DNA of 64,000 bases from Pseudoalteromonas tunicata. GTDB lineage: Bacteria; Pseudomonadota; Gammaproteobacteria; Enterobacterales; Alteromonadaceae. The translations under genes were made by a program, and so were the position numbers. Positions 35,735 to 45,084 of this stretch are shown here, one piece after another (the stretch's first letter is position 1; the number at the start of each line of letters is the position of its first letter). The notes under the pieces were generated by a model that was not told the origin of the DNA, did not search any database, and was given only the letters and a program-made list of their open reading frames with translations. The stretch is from positions 868,001-932,000 of the forward strand of contig NZ_CP011033.1 in assembly GCF_002310815.1 (NCBI RefSeq). The letters are read 5' to 3'.

Positions 35735-36987
35735 TTAAAAATACCAGTGCACAAGATGTGATGGTTAAAAAACCAAAACAAACATTACGCAATAGCCTGA
35801 TTGCGCTTGCCATTGTTGGCGGTGTTTTTGCTGTTTCGATGAACATTGAACAAAATAGTAGTAATGCGCTGTCAATTCAAACCAGTAAAGTACAACTTGC
35901 GACGGTCTTACGAGGAGACTTAACCCGCGATGTTGCTGCTAATGGACGAATTGTTGCAGCCAATGCACCGCAAGTGTATAGCCCTGAACAAGGTTATGTA
36001 GATTTATTGGTTCAACCGGGTGATAAAGTGTCGCTTGGGCAAGTCATTGCACAGGTGTCAAGCCCAGAGCTTAATAACAAACTTAAACAACAAGAGTCTG
36101 TTTTACAGCGTCTAAGTGGTGAGCTTGAGCGTCAAAAGCTTGATGCCCGTCGTCAATCGTTGGCATTAACTAAAACCCTCGATTTAGCACAAGTGGAATT
36201 GACCGCAGCCGATCGCGAAAGTCGTCGCGCCCATTTATCGATTGCTAAAAGCCTGATCAGCCAAATCGATTTAGAAGCGGCTGATGATAATTTAGCACGT
36301 GCAAAGTTGAGTTTTACTCATGCAGAGCAAGAAGTGCTGCTAGCTAAAGATACTCTCGCTTTTGAACTAAAAGCTGCCCAAAGTGAAGTTGAACGTCAGC
36401 AACTCGTAGTTGATGAGCTTTCGCGTCAAGTGATGAATCTAGATATTAAAGCATCTGTTAATGGCATTGTCGGTAATCATTTAGTGCAGCAAAAATCTGC
36501 CGTTGCGCCAAGCCAAGCTTTAATGACACTTGTTGATTTGACCGCGTTTGAAGCTGAACTACAAGTCCCTGAAAGTTATGCCAATGAATTGGGTTTAGGG
36601 ATGGATGTTGAGCTGCAAATTGGTGCTGAGCATATTGTTGGTAAACTATCAGCTATTTCTCCTGAGGTAAGCGGTCGAGAAGTCACAACACGAGTGCGGT
36701 TTAACGATCAGATTGATTTAAATTTACGCCAAAATCAGCGTGTTTCAGCACGAATCTTACTCGAAAATCGAGAGAACGTATTAATGGTAAAACGCGGTGC
36801 ATTTATGCAGCAAGGGGGATTTATCGCTTATAAAGTTGAGAACAATGTTGCAACTCGCATTGAAATAGCCACTGGCGCAACCAGCATCGCAGCTGTAGAG
36901 CTGAGTGCGGGTGTAAAAGAAGGCGATACGTTAATCGTCTCCAGTTATGAGCAATTTGCCAATGCTGACAATATTTTATTGCACTGA
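35731..36987 (+). CDS. periplasmic adaptor subunit (HlyD/MacA family)
   Basis: Membrane fusion protein linking an inner-membrane ABC exporter to an outer-membrane channel. 418 residues: N-terminal TM near 25-45, biotinyl-lipoyl half QGYVDLLVQPGDKVSLGQVIAQV, a long alpha-hairpin coiled coil about 125-250 rich in Gln/Leu/Arg, the second lipoyl half SVNGIVGNHLVQQKSAVAPSQALM and a beta-barrel domain. First large gene of a six-gene operon with MacB/FtsX proteins and a two-component system; no TolC-like gene is nearby. Confidence 0.9.
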   Translation: MIKNTSAQDVMVKKPKQTLRNSLIALAIVGGVFAVSMNIEQNSSNALSIQTSKVQLATVLRGDLTRDVAANGRIVAANAPQVYSPEQGYVDLLVQPGDKVSLGQVIAQVSSPELNNKLKQQESVLQRLSGELERQKLDARRQSLALTKTLDLAQVELTAADRESRRAHLSIAKSLISQIDLEAADDNLARAKLSFTHAEQEVLLAKDTLAFELKAAQSEVERQQLVVDELSRQVMNLDIKASVNGIVGNHLVQQKSAVAPSQALMTLVDLTAFEAELQVPESYANELGLGMDVELQIGAEHIVGKLSAISPEVSGREVTTRVRFNDQIDLNLRQNQRVSARILLENRENVLMVKRGAFMQQGGFIAYKVENNVATRIEIATGATSIAAVELSAGVKEGDTLIVSSYEQFANADNILLH

Positions 36988-37038
36988 TCAGTTTACTAAA
37001 TCATAACCAAAAAATAGAATTTAAATAGGATTAACATC

Positions 37039-37761
37039 ATGTTAGAAATGAATAATATCAGCAAAGTATATCAATCAGATATGGTTCAAACTCATGCATT
37101 ACGTGAGTTTAACTTAAGCGTGAATGAGGGGGAGTTTATTGCTGTCACTGGCCCTTCCGGATCAGGTAAAACAACATTTTTAAATATTGCCGGGATGCTT
37201 GAACCTTATACGGGCGGTCAATATTTACTTGATGGCACAGATGTTGGCAAATTGAACGATAACGCATTAGCAGAGCTGCGAAATCAAAAAATTGGCTTTA
37301 TCTTCCAAGGATTTAATTTAATCCCAGATCTTAATTTGTACGAAAATATCGAAGTACCATTACGCTACCGCGGTATTAAATCGAATGAGCGTAAACGTAG
37401 AATTGAAGAATGTTTAGAGCAAGTAGGTTTAGCTGCACGTGCCAAACATTTGCCACAGCAATTATCGGGTGGGCAACAGCAACGGGTGGCCATTGCCCGA
37501 GCGCTTGCAGGTAAACCTCGATTTTTACTGGCTGATGAACCAACGGGTAATCTCGATAGCTTAATGGCGCGCCAAGTGATGGAGTTGCTAGAACAAATTA
37601 ATCGCGATGGCGCAACAATTATTATGGTGACACACGACCCCGATTTAGCCCGCCGCGCGCCACGCAATATTCAAGTGGTTGATGGGCAACTAGCTGATTT
37701 CAGCTTGTACCAAGGTGCGCCCGAAATCATTACCCATAGCGGCCAAGTGGTAGGAGCCTAA
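37039..37761 (+). CDS. ABC transporter ATPase (MacB/LolD type)
   Basis: 240-residue nucleotide-binding subunit. Walker A GPSGSGKTT near 38-46, Q-loop FIFQGFNLIPDLNLYENIEVPL, signature LSGGQQQRVAIARAL near 142, Walker B FLLADEPTGNLD and H-loop VTHDPDLA. This is the type-VII (mechanotransmission) class, which powers periplasmic events rather than transmembrane transport. One base before the first FtsX-like permease gene. Confidence 0.93.
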   Translation: MLEMNNISKVYQSDMVQTHALREFNLSVNEGEFIAVTGPSGSGKTTFLNIAGMLEPYTGGQYLLDGTDVGKLNDNALAELRNQKIGFIFQGFNLIPDLNLYENIEVPLRYRGIKSNERKRRIEECLEQVGLAARAKHLPQQLSGGQQQRVAIARALAGKPRFLLADEPTGNLDSLMARQVMELLEQINRDGATIIMVTHDPDLARRAPRNIQVVDGQLADFSLYQGAPEIITHSGQVVGA

Positions 37762-37762
37762 C

Positions 37763-39076
37763 ATGTTTATTCATTATTTAGATTTAAGTTGGCGCAGCCT
37801 AAAGCGCACGCCACTGGTGAGTTTTTTAATGATTTTAGCCATTGCAATTGGCATAGGTGTCACCATGACAAGTTTGTCGGTTTATCACATGATGTCGATG
37901 GATCCCATTCCAAGCAAAAGTGATAAGTTATTTATGGTACAGCTTGAAACGATGGATGAAGGCGAAGATTGGTGGACTTCTGACACCATGCCTAGGCAAT
38001 TAACCTTTAAAGACAGTGAAAACTTACAATTTGCTAAGCAAGGTTTACGTCAAGCTGCAATGGTCAAAACAGGTTTTGCAGTGCATTTGAATAACCCTGA
38101 TTTTAAACCTTTATTACGACCAACCCGAGCAACAGGCCGAGATTTCTTTGAAATGTTTAATGTGCCATTTTTATATGGGAGTGCATGGTCAGAACAATTA
38201 GCACAAGATGGCGCGCCTGTCGTGGTAATTGGTGATGAACTAAATCAACAATTATTTGGTGGTGGTAACAATGTTGGTAAAACCATTTATTTAGATGATG
38301 ATACATACGAAATAGTGGGGATTTTAGCGCCTTGGAAACTAGCTAGTAAATTTTACGATTTAAATAATGGTTCATTTCGTGATACCGAACAGGTTTATAT
38401 CCCTTTCTCATTAGTTCGAATTAAACACCTTGAAAGTTGGGGGAATAATAACGGATGGAAACACGAGGATATACAAACGCATCAAAATAAACTCGATTCA
38501 GAAATTCTTTGGTTGCAATTTTGGGTTGAATTACCAGACGCATCCAGTGTAGCAATGTATAAAACGTTTCTTAAAAACTATATTGCAGAACAACAAAAAG
38601 TAGGGCGGTTTAATCGTAATGAACCCAGATCAATAATACGAAATGTAAAGCAATGGCTTGAGTACAACGAAGTGGTGAGTGAAGATAATAAAATTTTGGT
38701 CGGACTTAGTTTTATGTTTTTGGCGGTATGCTTAGCCAATATATTAGGATTGTTATTGGCTAAATTTATGCGACGAGCACCAGAAATTGGTGTGCGTCGA
38801 GCATTAGGAGCAAGCAAAACACAAGTATTCGCCCAGCATATGGTAGAAGTTTCTGTACTTGGATTACTAGGTGGTGTACTCGGTATTGTCATTGCACAAA
38901 TAGGCTTAATCGGAATTCGTCAAGCAGACCGTGATTATGAGATGTTGGCCGTAATGGACCCAACTATGTTATTGAGTGCCCCGATGATCGCAATCTCAGC
39001 CTGTATTTTGGCTGGTCTTTATCCTGCTTGGTTGGTGTGCAAAACTAATCCTGCAATTTATCTAAAAAGCCAATAA
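37763..39076 (+). CDS. ABC transporter permease (MacB/FtsX type), first subunit
   Basis: 437 residues: TM1 near 17-40, a large periplasmic domain of the MacB_PCD type (to about 300, containing FFEMFNVPFLYGSAWS and NVGKTIYLDDDTYEIVGIL), then three C-terminal helices with the FtsX signature MRRAPEIGVRRALGASKTQVFAQHMVE. Paired with a second, divergent permease, so the exporter is a heterodimer. Substrate unknown; toxic peptide or envelope-stress export is a reasonable guess. Confidence 0.9.
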   Translation: MFIHYLDLSWRSLKRTPLVSFLMILAIAIGIGVTMTSLSVYHMMSMDPIPSKSDKLFMVQLETMDEGEDWWTSDTMPRQLTFKDSENLQFAKQGLRQAAMVKTGFAVHLNNPDFKPLLRPTRATGRDFFEMFNVPFLYGSAWSEQLAQDGAPVVVIGDELNQQLFGGGNNVGKTIYLDDDTYEIVGILAPWKLASKFYDLNNGSFRDTEQVYIPFSLVRIKHLESWGNNNGWKHEDIQTHQNKLDSEILWLQFWVELPDASSVAMYKTFLKNYIAEQQKVGRFNRNEPRSIIRNVKQWLEYNEVVSEDNKILVGLSFMFLAVCLANILGLLLAKFMRRAPEIGVRRALGASKTQVFAQHMVEVSVLGLLGGVLGIVIAQIGLIGIRQADRDYEMLAVMDPTMLLSAPMIAISACILAGLYPAWLVCKTNPAIYLKSQ

Positions 39077-39086
39077 GGAACGCATC

Positions 39087-40292
39087 ATGTCAGAACTAAA
39101 ACCTATTTTTAATTCATTATTACGTTCTCGTGTTGGCGCTGTACTGTTAATCGTACAAATCGCTTTAACCTTAGCGATTGTAAGTAATGCCGCATTTATG
39201 ATCCACGACCGTATCGCTTATTTAAATCAGCCAACGGGATACCCAGAACAAGATATTTTTAAATTTAACGTCACTTCATTTGGTAAAGATATTGATTTAT
39301 CGAAACAATTTGAGCTAGATGAAGATGCGGTTCGTGCAATCCCTGGTGTGATTAATGCGGTGATGATAAATCAAATTCCCATTTCAGGTAGTGGTGACTC
39401 AACGGGGTTTGCACTAAAACCACGCTCAGAGCCAGGTCCATCAATCCGAGCGGCCTATTTTATTGCTGATGAAAACTTTGCCGATGCAGCTGGTGTTAAA
39501 ATCATCAGTGGTCGCAATATTAGACCCGATGAAGTGGTAATGAGTAATAAGTTCGATACCGTGCCAACCGTTGCGCTTGTTAGCAAACAATTTGCTAAAG
39601 ATATGTTTCCAGATTCAGATCCACTAGGTCAAATCATTTATTATGGTGATAACCCGTTTACAGTTGTTGGGGTGCTCGATCACATGACTGGGCCTTGGTT
39701 GAGTGACTCAAGACCAAATAATGTGGTGATATTTCCCTTTGCGCTAGGCCAAACAATTCGTAAATTTTTGGTGCGGACTGAGCCTGGCATGCGCGATGAA
39801 GTAATGCATCAAATTGAATCATTGATGCTGGGTTTAGAGTCGCAGCGAGTGATTACTGACTTAACAACAATGGACGATAAAAAAGCCGAATATGTTGCAC
39901 AAGATAGGTTAATGATGCGCATGTTAATCGCGCTGATTTCAATCTTAGTGGTCGTTACTGCGCTTGGTATTTTTGGCTTGACCTTGTTTAATATCAGTAA
40001 GCGAACCAAACAAATTGGTACCCGCCGTGCGCTTGGGGCGAAAAAGTCCGATATTGTGAAATACTTTATTATCGAAAATGGTTTAATTAGTGCTGTGGGC
40101 TTGGTGATAGGAGCTATTTTCGCTATCTTATTGGGCAATAAATTGATGACACTGTACTCGTTACCACAATTAAACTTTAAATATGTGGTTGTAACTGCAT
40201 TCGGTATATTTGTGATGAGTTTAATTGCGGTGTATGGCCCGGCAAAACGCGCCGCGAATATTTCGCCAAGTATTGCAACTCGTTCAGTGTAA
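39087..40292 (+). CDS. ABC transporter permease (MacB/FtsX type), second subunit
   Basis: 401 residues with the same plan as its neighbour: TM1 near 15-38, periplasmic domain (GVINAVMINQIPISGSGDSTGF, FAKDMFPDSDPLGQIIYYGD, VVGVLDHMTGPW), and three terminal helices including ISKRTKQIGTRRALGAKKSDIVKYFIIENG. The 10-bp gap from the first permease gene carries AAGGAACG as RBS. Confidence 0.9.
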   Translation: MSELKPIFNSLLRSRVGAVLLIVQIALTLAIVSNAAFMIHDRIAYLNQPTGYPEQDIFKFNVTSFGKDIDLSKQFELDEDAVRAIPGVINAVMINQIPISGSGDSTGFALKPRSEPGPSIRAAYFIADENFADAAGVKIISGRNIRPDEVVMSNKFDTVPTVALVSKQFAKDMFPDSDPLGQIIYYGDNPFTVVGVLDHMTGPWLSDSRPNNVVIFPFALGQTIRKFLVRTEPGMRDEVMHQIESLMLGLESQRVITDLTTMDDKKAEYVAQDRLMMRMLIALISILVVVTALGIFGLTLFNISKRTKQIGTRRALGAKKSDIVKYFIIENGLISAVGLVIGAIFAILLGNKLMTLYSLPQLNFKYVVVTAFGIFVMSLIAVYGPAKRAANISPSIATRSV

Positions 40293-40372
40293 TTGGATAC
40301 ATTATCGGCTTTGTTTTTTACACCAATTCAGGGGTTTAAGCAAAGTCGGTATTCAAGGATATAAAAATAATA

Positions 40373-41707
40373 ATGAGCAAAATTTTAATTGTTGATGATA
40401 ATCCGGCCATTTTAGAGTCGCTCGCGCTACTGCTTGAAATTCACGATTATCATGTGGTGTGTGCCCAAACCCCGTTTGAAGCAGAACAAATTGTTCGTTA
40501 CCAACGCATTAGCTTGGTATTACAAGACATGAATTTCAGTGCCGATACCACCTCAGGCAAAGAGGGGGTTGATTTGTTTCATGCACTTCGCGCCATAAAT
40601 CCACATTTGCCTATTATTTTAATTACTGCTTGGACAGAACTTGAAACCGCGATTGAACTGGTCAAAGCGGGCGCGGCAGATTATTTAGCCAAGCCATGGG
40701 ACGATCATAAGCTTTTAGTCAGTGTGGCTAATTTAATTGCGTTGGGCGATGCTAAAAATCAAAACAGTACGCTCACGCGCCAGCAACAAGAACGCGAACA
40801 AAATCATCAACAACATAATTTAGCTGGCTTAGTTTATGCCAGCACGGCGATGCAGCGCATTGTGGATATGGCACTGCAATTGGCTAAATCCGATGTCTCG
40901 GTGCTTATCACAGGTCCAAATGGCAGCGGTAAAGAACGTATTGCTGAAATTATTCAAGTGAACTCAGCATTAGCAAATAAACCTTTTATTAAGGTTAATG
41001 CTGGGGCATTACCACAAGATTTGATTGAAGCTGAGTTATTTGGTGCTGAAGCAGGCGCATATACTGGCAGTAATGGCCGTCGTATTGGTCGTTTTGAAGC
41101 CGCCGATGGTGGCACCCTATTTTTAGATGAAATTGGTAATTTGCCTCTGGCAGGGCAAATGAAATTGCTGCGGGTATTACAAAGCGGGGAGTTTGAACGC
41201 TTAGGCTCGGTTGAAACACAAAAAGTTAATGTGCGGGTCATTTCAGCAACTAACGCAGCACTGAATGACGATATAAAAGCCGGACGTTTTCGCGAAGATT
41301 TATATTACCGCTTAAATGTAATTGAACTGCAATTGCCCGCTTTAGCACAGCGTAAAGACGATATTTTAGCACTGGCACAGCACTTTTTACCTGAGCGTGA
41401 GTTAAGTGTGATGGCCGAGCAGGCCTTACTGTCCCATTCATGGCCTGGCAATGTGCGAGAACTCGAAAACGCCTGCAAACGTGCTGCGGTGCTTAAACAA
41501 TCGGGCACACTAGAAGCCGAAGACTTTGCACTTCAGCGCTTAACAAGCACCGATATTGGACAAAAATCAGTGCAAGAGCCAGAAAAAGCAGAGCTTGAGC
41601 AAGCTATGCGCGAATACCAAGGTGTCATTGCCAAAGTCGCGCGTCATTTTGGTTTAAGTCGCCAAGCGCTTTACCGCCGTTTACAAAAATTTGAGATTGA
41701 GTATTAA
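40373..41707 (+). CDS. sigma-54-dependent response regulator (NtrC family)
   Basis: 444 residues: receiver domain with acidic pair Asp8-Asp9 and phospho-acceptor Asp52 (VLQDMNF), central AAA+ domain with Walker A TGPNGSGKE near 182 and Walker B GGTLFLDEIGNLP, and a C-terminal Fis-type helix-turn-helix (VARHFGLSRQALYRRLQKF). The sigma-54 contact loop reads GAYTGS in place of the canonical GAFTGA. It probably binds the palindrome at 35456 and activates its own operon. Its stop overlaps the kinase start. Confidence 0.92.
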   Translation: MSKILIVDDNPAILESLALLLEIHDYHVVCAQTPFEAEQIVRYQRISLVLQDMNFSADTTSGKEGVDLFHALRAINPHLPIILITAWTELETAIELVKAGAADYLAKPWDDHKLLVSVANLIALGDAKNQNSTLTRQQQEREQNHQQHNLAGLVYASTAMQRIVDMALQLAKSDVSVLITGPNGSGKERIAEIIQVNSALANKPFIKVNAGALPQDLIEAELFGAEAGAYTGSNGRRIGRFEAADGGTLFLDEIGNLPLAGQMKLLRVLQSGEFERLGSVETQKVNVRVISATNAALNDDIKAGRFREDLYYRLNVIELQLPALAQRKDDILALAQHFLPERELSVMAEQALLSHSWPGNVRELENACKRAAVLKQSGTLEAEDFALQRLTSTDIGQKSVQEPEKAELEQAMREYQGVIAKVARHFGLSRQALYRRLQKFEIEY

Positions 41708-43032
41708 TGCGCGCCTTTCATTCCATCAAGTCTAAATTACAAGCGATTGTGGTTTTTGTTACAGCCTTGCCCATAATATTACTGGTTTGCCAGCAAGACT
41801 GGTCGTTTGCTTTAAGTGTCTTCGCAGTGATAGGGAGTATGTTTATAATTTTGATACTGACTCATATGCTCTATCGCCCGCTAGATAAAGGCTTGAGCGC
41901 ATTAGAATCAGGTTTACTTAACTTTAAAGATGGCGAGTTTTCGACCTTGCTGGGTTACCGTGCAACCGATGAGCTTGGCGTGCTATGTAGTTTATACAAT
42001 GAAACCGCGCAAAAACTGCGCAAAGAAAAACAATGGATTTACCAGCGCGAACTGATGCTTGATAAAGTATTACAAAGTTCACCACAGGCCTTATTACTTG
42101 TCGATGACAGTCAACATTTAGTTTATTCAAACCACACAGCACGTGAGTTATTCTTAAAAGGACAGCGTCTTGAAGGCTCACTGTTAAGTGATATTTTAGC
42201 CGCTGCACCTGCGAGCTTAGCAACCGCAATAGAGCAAGGCCGCGATGGCCTATTTAGCTTTGAAGTAGCCGAGAATGAGGCGCAAACCTGGCATTTATCA
42301 ACAGGGCGTTTTTTACTCAACAATCAGTATCATTACTTATATTTATTTAAACACTTAACCCGTGAGCTTAGCCGCCAAGAAGTGGCAGTATGGAAAAAAG
42401 TTATCAGGGTGATAAGTCATGAACTCAATAATTCATTGGCCCCCATTTCGTCTATGCTCCACAGCGGGCAATTACTAGCTAAAAATCTCGATGAACCGCG
42501 TTTAGACCGAGTTTTTAAAACGATTGGCGATCGCATTAGTCACCTCAGTGAGTTTATTCAAGGGTATGGCAAGTTTGCCAAATTACCGACTCCACAGCCT
42601 GTTAGCATTAATTGGCAAGAGTTACTCATCAGTTTACAAAGCCAATGGTCGTTTGATTTGCAAGGTGCTTTGCCACAGCAAAATGGCTATGCCGACCGCG
42701 CGCAACTCGAACAACTACTGATAAATTTATTAAAAAATGCCCATGAATCAGGCTCAGCACCCAGTGACATTCAATTACAGGTTGAAACGGCCAATGAAGG
42801 TTCACAACAAGGCCATTTAATAAGCGTCAACGATGGTGGAAAAGGTATGAGCGAAACCGTAATGAACAATGCGCTACTGCCATTTTATTCCACTAAAAGC
42901 AGTGGTACAGGCTTAGGATTGGCATTGTGCCGTGAAATTGCTGAGGCCCATCAAGGTAAAATTAGTATATTTAATCGCAACGAAGGCGGTGTTAGCATTA
43001 AGGTGTGGTTACCTTTGATGAGTTATCGCTAA
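41707..43032 (+). CDS. sensor histidine kinase (NtrY/PAS type)
   Basis: 441 residues. Two closely spaced TM helices (about 12-27 and 32-55) leave almost no periplasmic loop, so it senses within the membrane or cytoplasm. A HAMP-like stretch and a PAS domain (LLLVDDSQHLVYSNHTARELFLKG) precede the H box VISHELNNSLAPI with the phospho-histidine near 238. The ATPase has N box LEQLLINLLKNAHESG, G1 DGGKGMSE and G2 GTGLGLALC. Last gene of the export operon, partner of the sigma-54 regulator. Confidence 0.92.
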   Translation: MRAFHSIKSKLQAIVVFVTALPIILLVCQQDWSFALSVFAVIGSMFIILILTHMLYRPLDKGLSALESGLLNFKDGEFSTLLGYRATDELGVLCSLYNETAQKLRKEKQWIYQRELMLDKVLQSSPQALLLVDDSQHLVYSNHTARELFLKGQRLEGSLLSDILAAAPASLATAIEQGRDGLFSFEVAENEAQTWHLSTGRFLLNNQYHYLYLFKHLTRELSRQEVAVWKKVIRVISHELNNSLAPISSMLHSGQLLAKNLDEPRLDRVFKTIGDRISHLSEFIQGYGKFAKLPTPQPVSINWQELLISLQSQWSFDLQGALPQQNGYADRAQLEQLLINLLKNAHESGSAPSDIQLQVETANEGSQQGHLISVNDGGKGMSETVMNNALLPFYSTKSSGTGLGLALCREIAEAHQGKISIFNRNEGGVSIKVWLPLMSYR

Positions 43033-43181
43033 GTTTCATTACGATTGATTGAACACAATAGAAGTTTGAAGTGTTTGCTTTTTAGGTGCACTAGCGTACA
43101 GAGCATGTAATTTAAATTAGATAAACTTCGATGTGTGCTGATGACATGGGTGTTGTCGGCGAAAAACGTTCAGAGGTTATT

Positions 43182-43295
43182 ATGCAAAACACTGCTCACA
43201 ATAAAAGAAGTACCGACAAAAAGCCCGAAGAAGCTCAAACGCCAACGACAGCCAACCACCCTCAATATAAAAAGCCTAAACAAGGGCCAAAGTAG
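43182..43295 (+). CDS. small polar hypothetical peptide
   Basis: 37 codons, MQNTAHNKRSTDKKPEEAQ… ending QYKKPKQGPK, with AGAGG seven bases before ATG and a very strong terminator 30 bp after the stop. An in-frame ATG at 43131 would give 54 residues. The composition is low-complexity and basic; function unknown. An overlapping frame gives a longer but less convincing ORF. Confidence 0.4.
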   Translation: MQNTAHNKRSTDKKPEEAQTPTTANHPQYKKPKQGPK

Positions 43296-43326
43296 TAACT
43301 TATTACGTTTAATGAATAAAACACGC

Positions 43327-43376
43327 TTTAAATACTAAAAAGACGTATCACCAGATACGTCTTTTTAGTATTTAAA
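43327..43376. terminator. perfect 23-bp stem terminator
   Basis: Inverted repeat from TTTAAATACTAAAAAGACG… with an ACCA loop; all 23 pairs match. Both flanks are T-rich in the transcript sense, so it should stop transcription from either side. It is the last core feature before the integron. Confidence 0.8.
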
Positions 43377-43514
43377 TAATGATTTACTTCTTAATTTTAT
43401 CTTTAGCTAAAATGAAACTTGCTGTGGTTTCGAGCATAAGTTTTAAATTAACAGATGTGTTTAGCATTAAAAACCGCTTTTCAAATTGGCATCGGCGTGA
43501 GCTTTGGTATTTTT

Positions 43515-43557
43515 GTAGGTGCAAGCCTGCTTGCGAAGGCGAGCAAAGCTCGGCCGC
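43515..43557. repeat. REP-like palindromic unit
   Basis: GTAGGTGCAAGCCTGCTTGCGAAGGCGAGC…: GCAAG/CTTGC and GAGC/GCTC hairpins. It resembles the GTAGGAGCGAGCTTGCTCGCGAA family of repetitive extragenic palindromes of pseudomonads. Only one copy is in this window, so repetitiveness is not shown. Confidence 0.4.
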
Positions 43558-43576
43558 TTTTTCATCGGTATAAAAT

Positions 43577-43904
43577 AGTGTGCTTGTAATAAGTTGTAAG
43601 AAAATCAGATTTGTATCTTATTGTCTATTATGAAGTTTATCAGTAACCTTGCTAATTATTGCATTTAAAAATGTGAAATAGAGGTTGAAGTTAAGTGTTA
43701 CTTTTTATGATCAAAGGCAAAAAAAGACCAGAACAGACTAATTTTGGTAAAAACCGTATTATTTAAGTTGTTGTTTTAAATTCATTAAGATTGACAGTCC
43801 TTAAGTATGTGTACAACGTAAAGATCATGTTGTTTGCGCTTCTCACTTACTATGAATGACTAAAACTCCTTACTTAGCGAGTCTGTTACAAGCTTTAGGT
43901 TAGC
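43577..43904. other. intergenic region before the integron integrase
   Basis: 328 AT-rich bases without ORF, repeat or hairpin of note; it separates the REP-like unit from the 3' end of the integrase pseudogene. Confidence 0.45.
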
Positions 43905-44866
43905 TTACAGTAGTTGCGATAGTGGGCTTTGCACGGCATTGCCTCCTTGCTTTAGCACATGAGTATAAATTTGCGTGGTTTTTACATCGGAATGCCCTAG
44001 CTGCTCTTGCACAGTGCGGATATCCATACCCGCTTGTAACAAGTGGGTGGCGAAAGAGTGGCGTAAAGTGTGGCAGCTAACATGCTTGCCGATAGCCGCT
44101 TTGCGGGAGGCACTCTTGACTGCCTTTTGCAAACCTGACTCATCAATATGATGGCGACGCAGCAATGTAGAATCAGGATCAATGCTTAGTTTGCCGGATG
44201 GAAATAAATACTGCCAGCCAAGCTCTTTTGGCGCACTGGGATATTTTCGGGCTAAAGCAAAAGGTAACCAAACCCCAGCATAATCTGCAGTTTCCAGATC
44301 TTGCTGATAATAAGCCTCGACCAAGGAAGTTTGGCGTTTTAATGCCGGCACCAGCTCAGGCGCTAAGGTCACCCGACGGTGCTTACCACCTTTACCATGA
44401 TGGATAGGTAATCAAAATCAATGGCCGCAACCCGTAACCGCACCGCCTCCATTAACCGCAAACCGCTACCATATAACAATTGCGCCAGTAGCAAATAGCC
44501 AGGATCAATTTCTCTTAACAGACGTTTGATTTCGTCTTTGGTTAATACAACAGGCAGTTTTCTCGGCTTACTTGATTGATTAAAATTAAGGTTAAGTGAT
44601 AACGGCCGCTGTAAAATCTCTTTATACAAAAAACTGAGTGCATTTAGTGCCAATGCTTGTGTTTGCACTGCAACATGCCGATTGACTGCAAGGTAGGTTA
44701 AAAACTGCTCTACATGTTGCTCCGCTAAGTCTTTAGGGTGCTGCTTTTTATGAAATAAAATATAAAAACGGATCCAATGTAAATACGTTTCCACCGTGCG
44801 CTTAGCATAGCGGCGTTTGTACATCTCTTCAGTTACGAAGTCTAAAAAAGGTGATTGCGTTGGCAT
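43905..44866 (-). pseudogene. intI: integron integrase IntI, frameshifted
   Basis: Tyrosine recombinase of the integron type. The N-terminal piece (to about 44400) has SPFLDFVTEEMYKRRYAKRTVETYLHWIRFYI and the first catalytic Arg in LLYGSGLRLMEAVRLR. The C-terminal piece has the IntI-specific insertion [29 protein letters not shown] and the active-site [39 protein letters not shown] with the nucleophile Tyr. Between DFDYL and [16 protein letters not shown] about four codons (normally near QIRIW) are lost with a change of frame around 44395-44410, giving a premature stop. Both halves otherwise look intact, so inactivation is recent, or a sequencing error. Confidence 0.9.
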
Positions 44867-44888
44867 TTTTATACTCCACTAATAACTA

Positions 44889-44904
44889 CTGTTTAAGTGT
44901 ACAG
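44889..44904 (-). promoter_or_regulatory. LexA (SOS) box of intI
   Basis: CTGTTTAAGTGTACAG within TACTGT…ACAGTT: CTG-N10-CAG, a near-consensus LexA site, 22 bp upstream of the integrase ATG. SOS control of integron integrases through LexA is established; here the site outlives the coding frame. Confidence 0.88.
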
Positions 44905-44943
44905 TTATTCAAAAAATGTCAAGCCGCTCTTGTTAGACGGATG

Positions 44944-44987
44944 TTTACGTATTTTCACTTAACGTTATAAAATTAATTTTATAACGT
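44944..44987 (+). promoter_or_regulatory. candidate cassette promoter Pc overlapping a perfect palindrome
   Basis: TTTACG (44944-44949), 16 bp, TATAAA (44966-44971) reads toward the cassettes. The -10 is embedded in a 26-bp perfect palindrome (44962-44987, ACGTTATAAAATT and its mirror). In Vibrio-type integrons Pc also lies in the intI-attI gap. Promoter strength cannot be judged from sequence. Confidence 0.45.
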
Positions 44988-45039
44988 GTTGTCTGTAGTG
45001 AGTTTTTTGGTTAATGTATTGCCAAATAAATTTACAACT

Positions 45040-45075
45040 ACGGAAAAGTCCGTTTTTAAATACGGAAAGTTCCGT
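45040..45075. promoter_or_regulatory. paired 14-bp palindromes before attI
   Basis: ACGGAAAAGTCCGT (45040-45053) and ACGGAAAGTTCCGT (45062-45075), centres 22 bp apart, i.e. two helical turns. They sit between the candidate Pc and the attI core. May be integrase accessory sites, an operator for a dimer pair, or hairpins in the cassette mRNA leader. Confidence 0.5.
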
Positions 45076-45084
45076 CGAATAAGC

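Noticed and set aside
43135-43338. 67-codon ORF in the frame overlapping the small peptide gene
   Set aside because: Runs into the terminator stem; the 37-codon frame has a better RBS and stops before the hairpin.
43379-43573. 64-codon ORF before the integron
   Set aside because: Its second half is the translation of the REP-like palindrome, and it lacks a Shine-Dalgarno.
44964-44985. GTTATAAAAT…ATTTTATAAC as a minimal empty cassette between attI and cassette 1
   Set aside because: There is no room for an attC hairpin; a promoter or regulatory palindrome is simpler.
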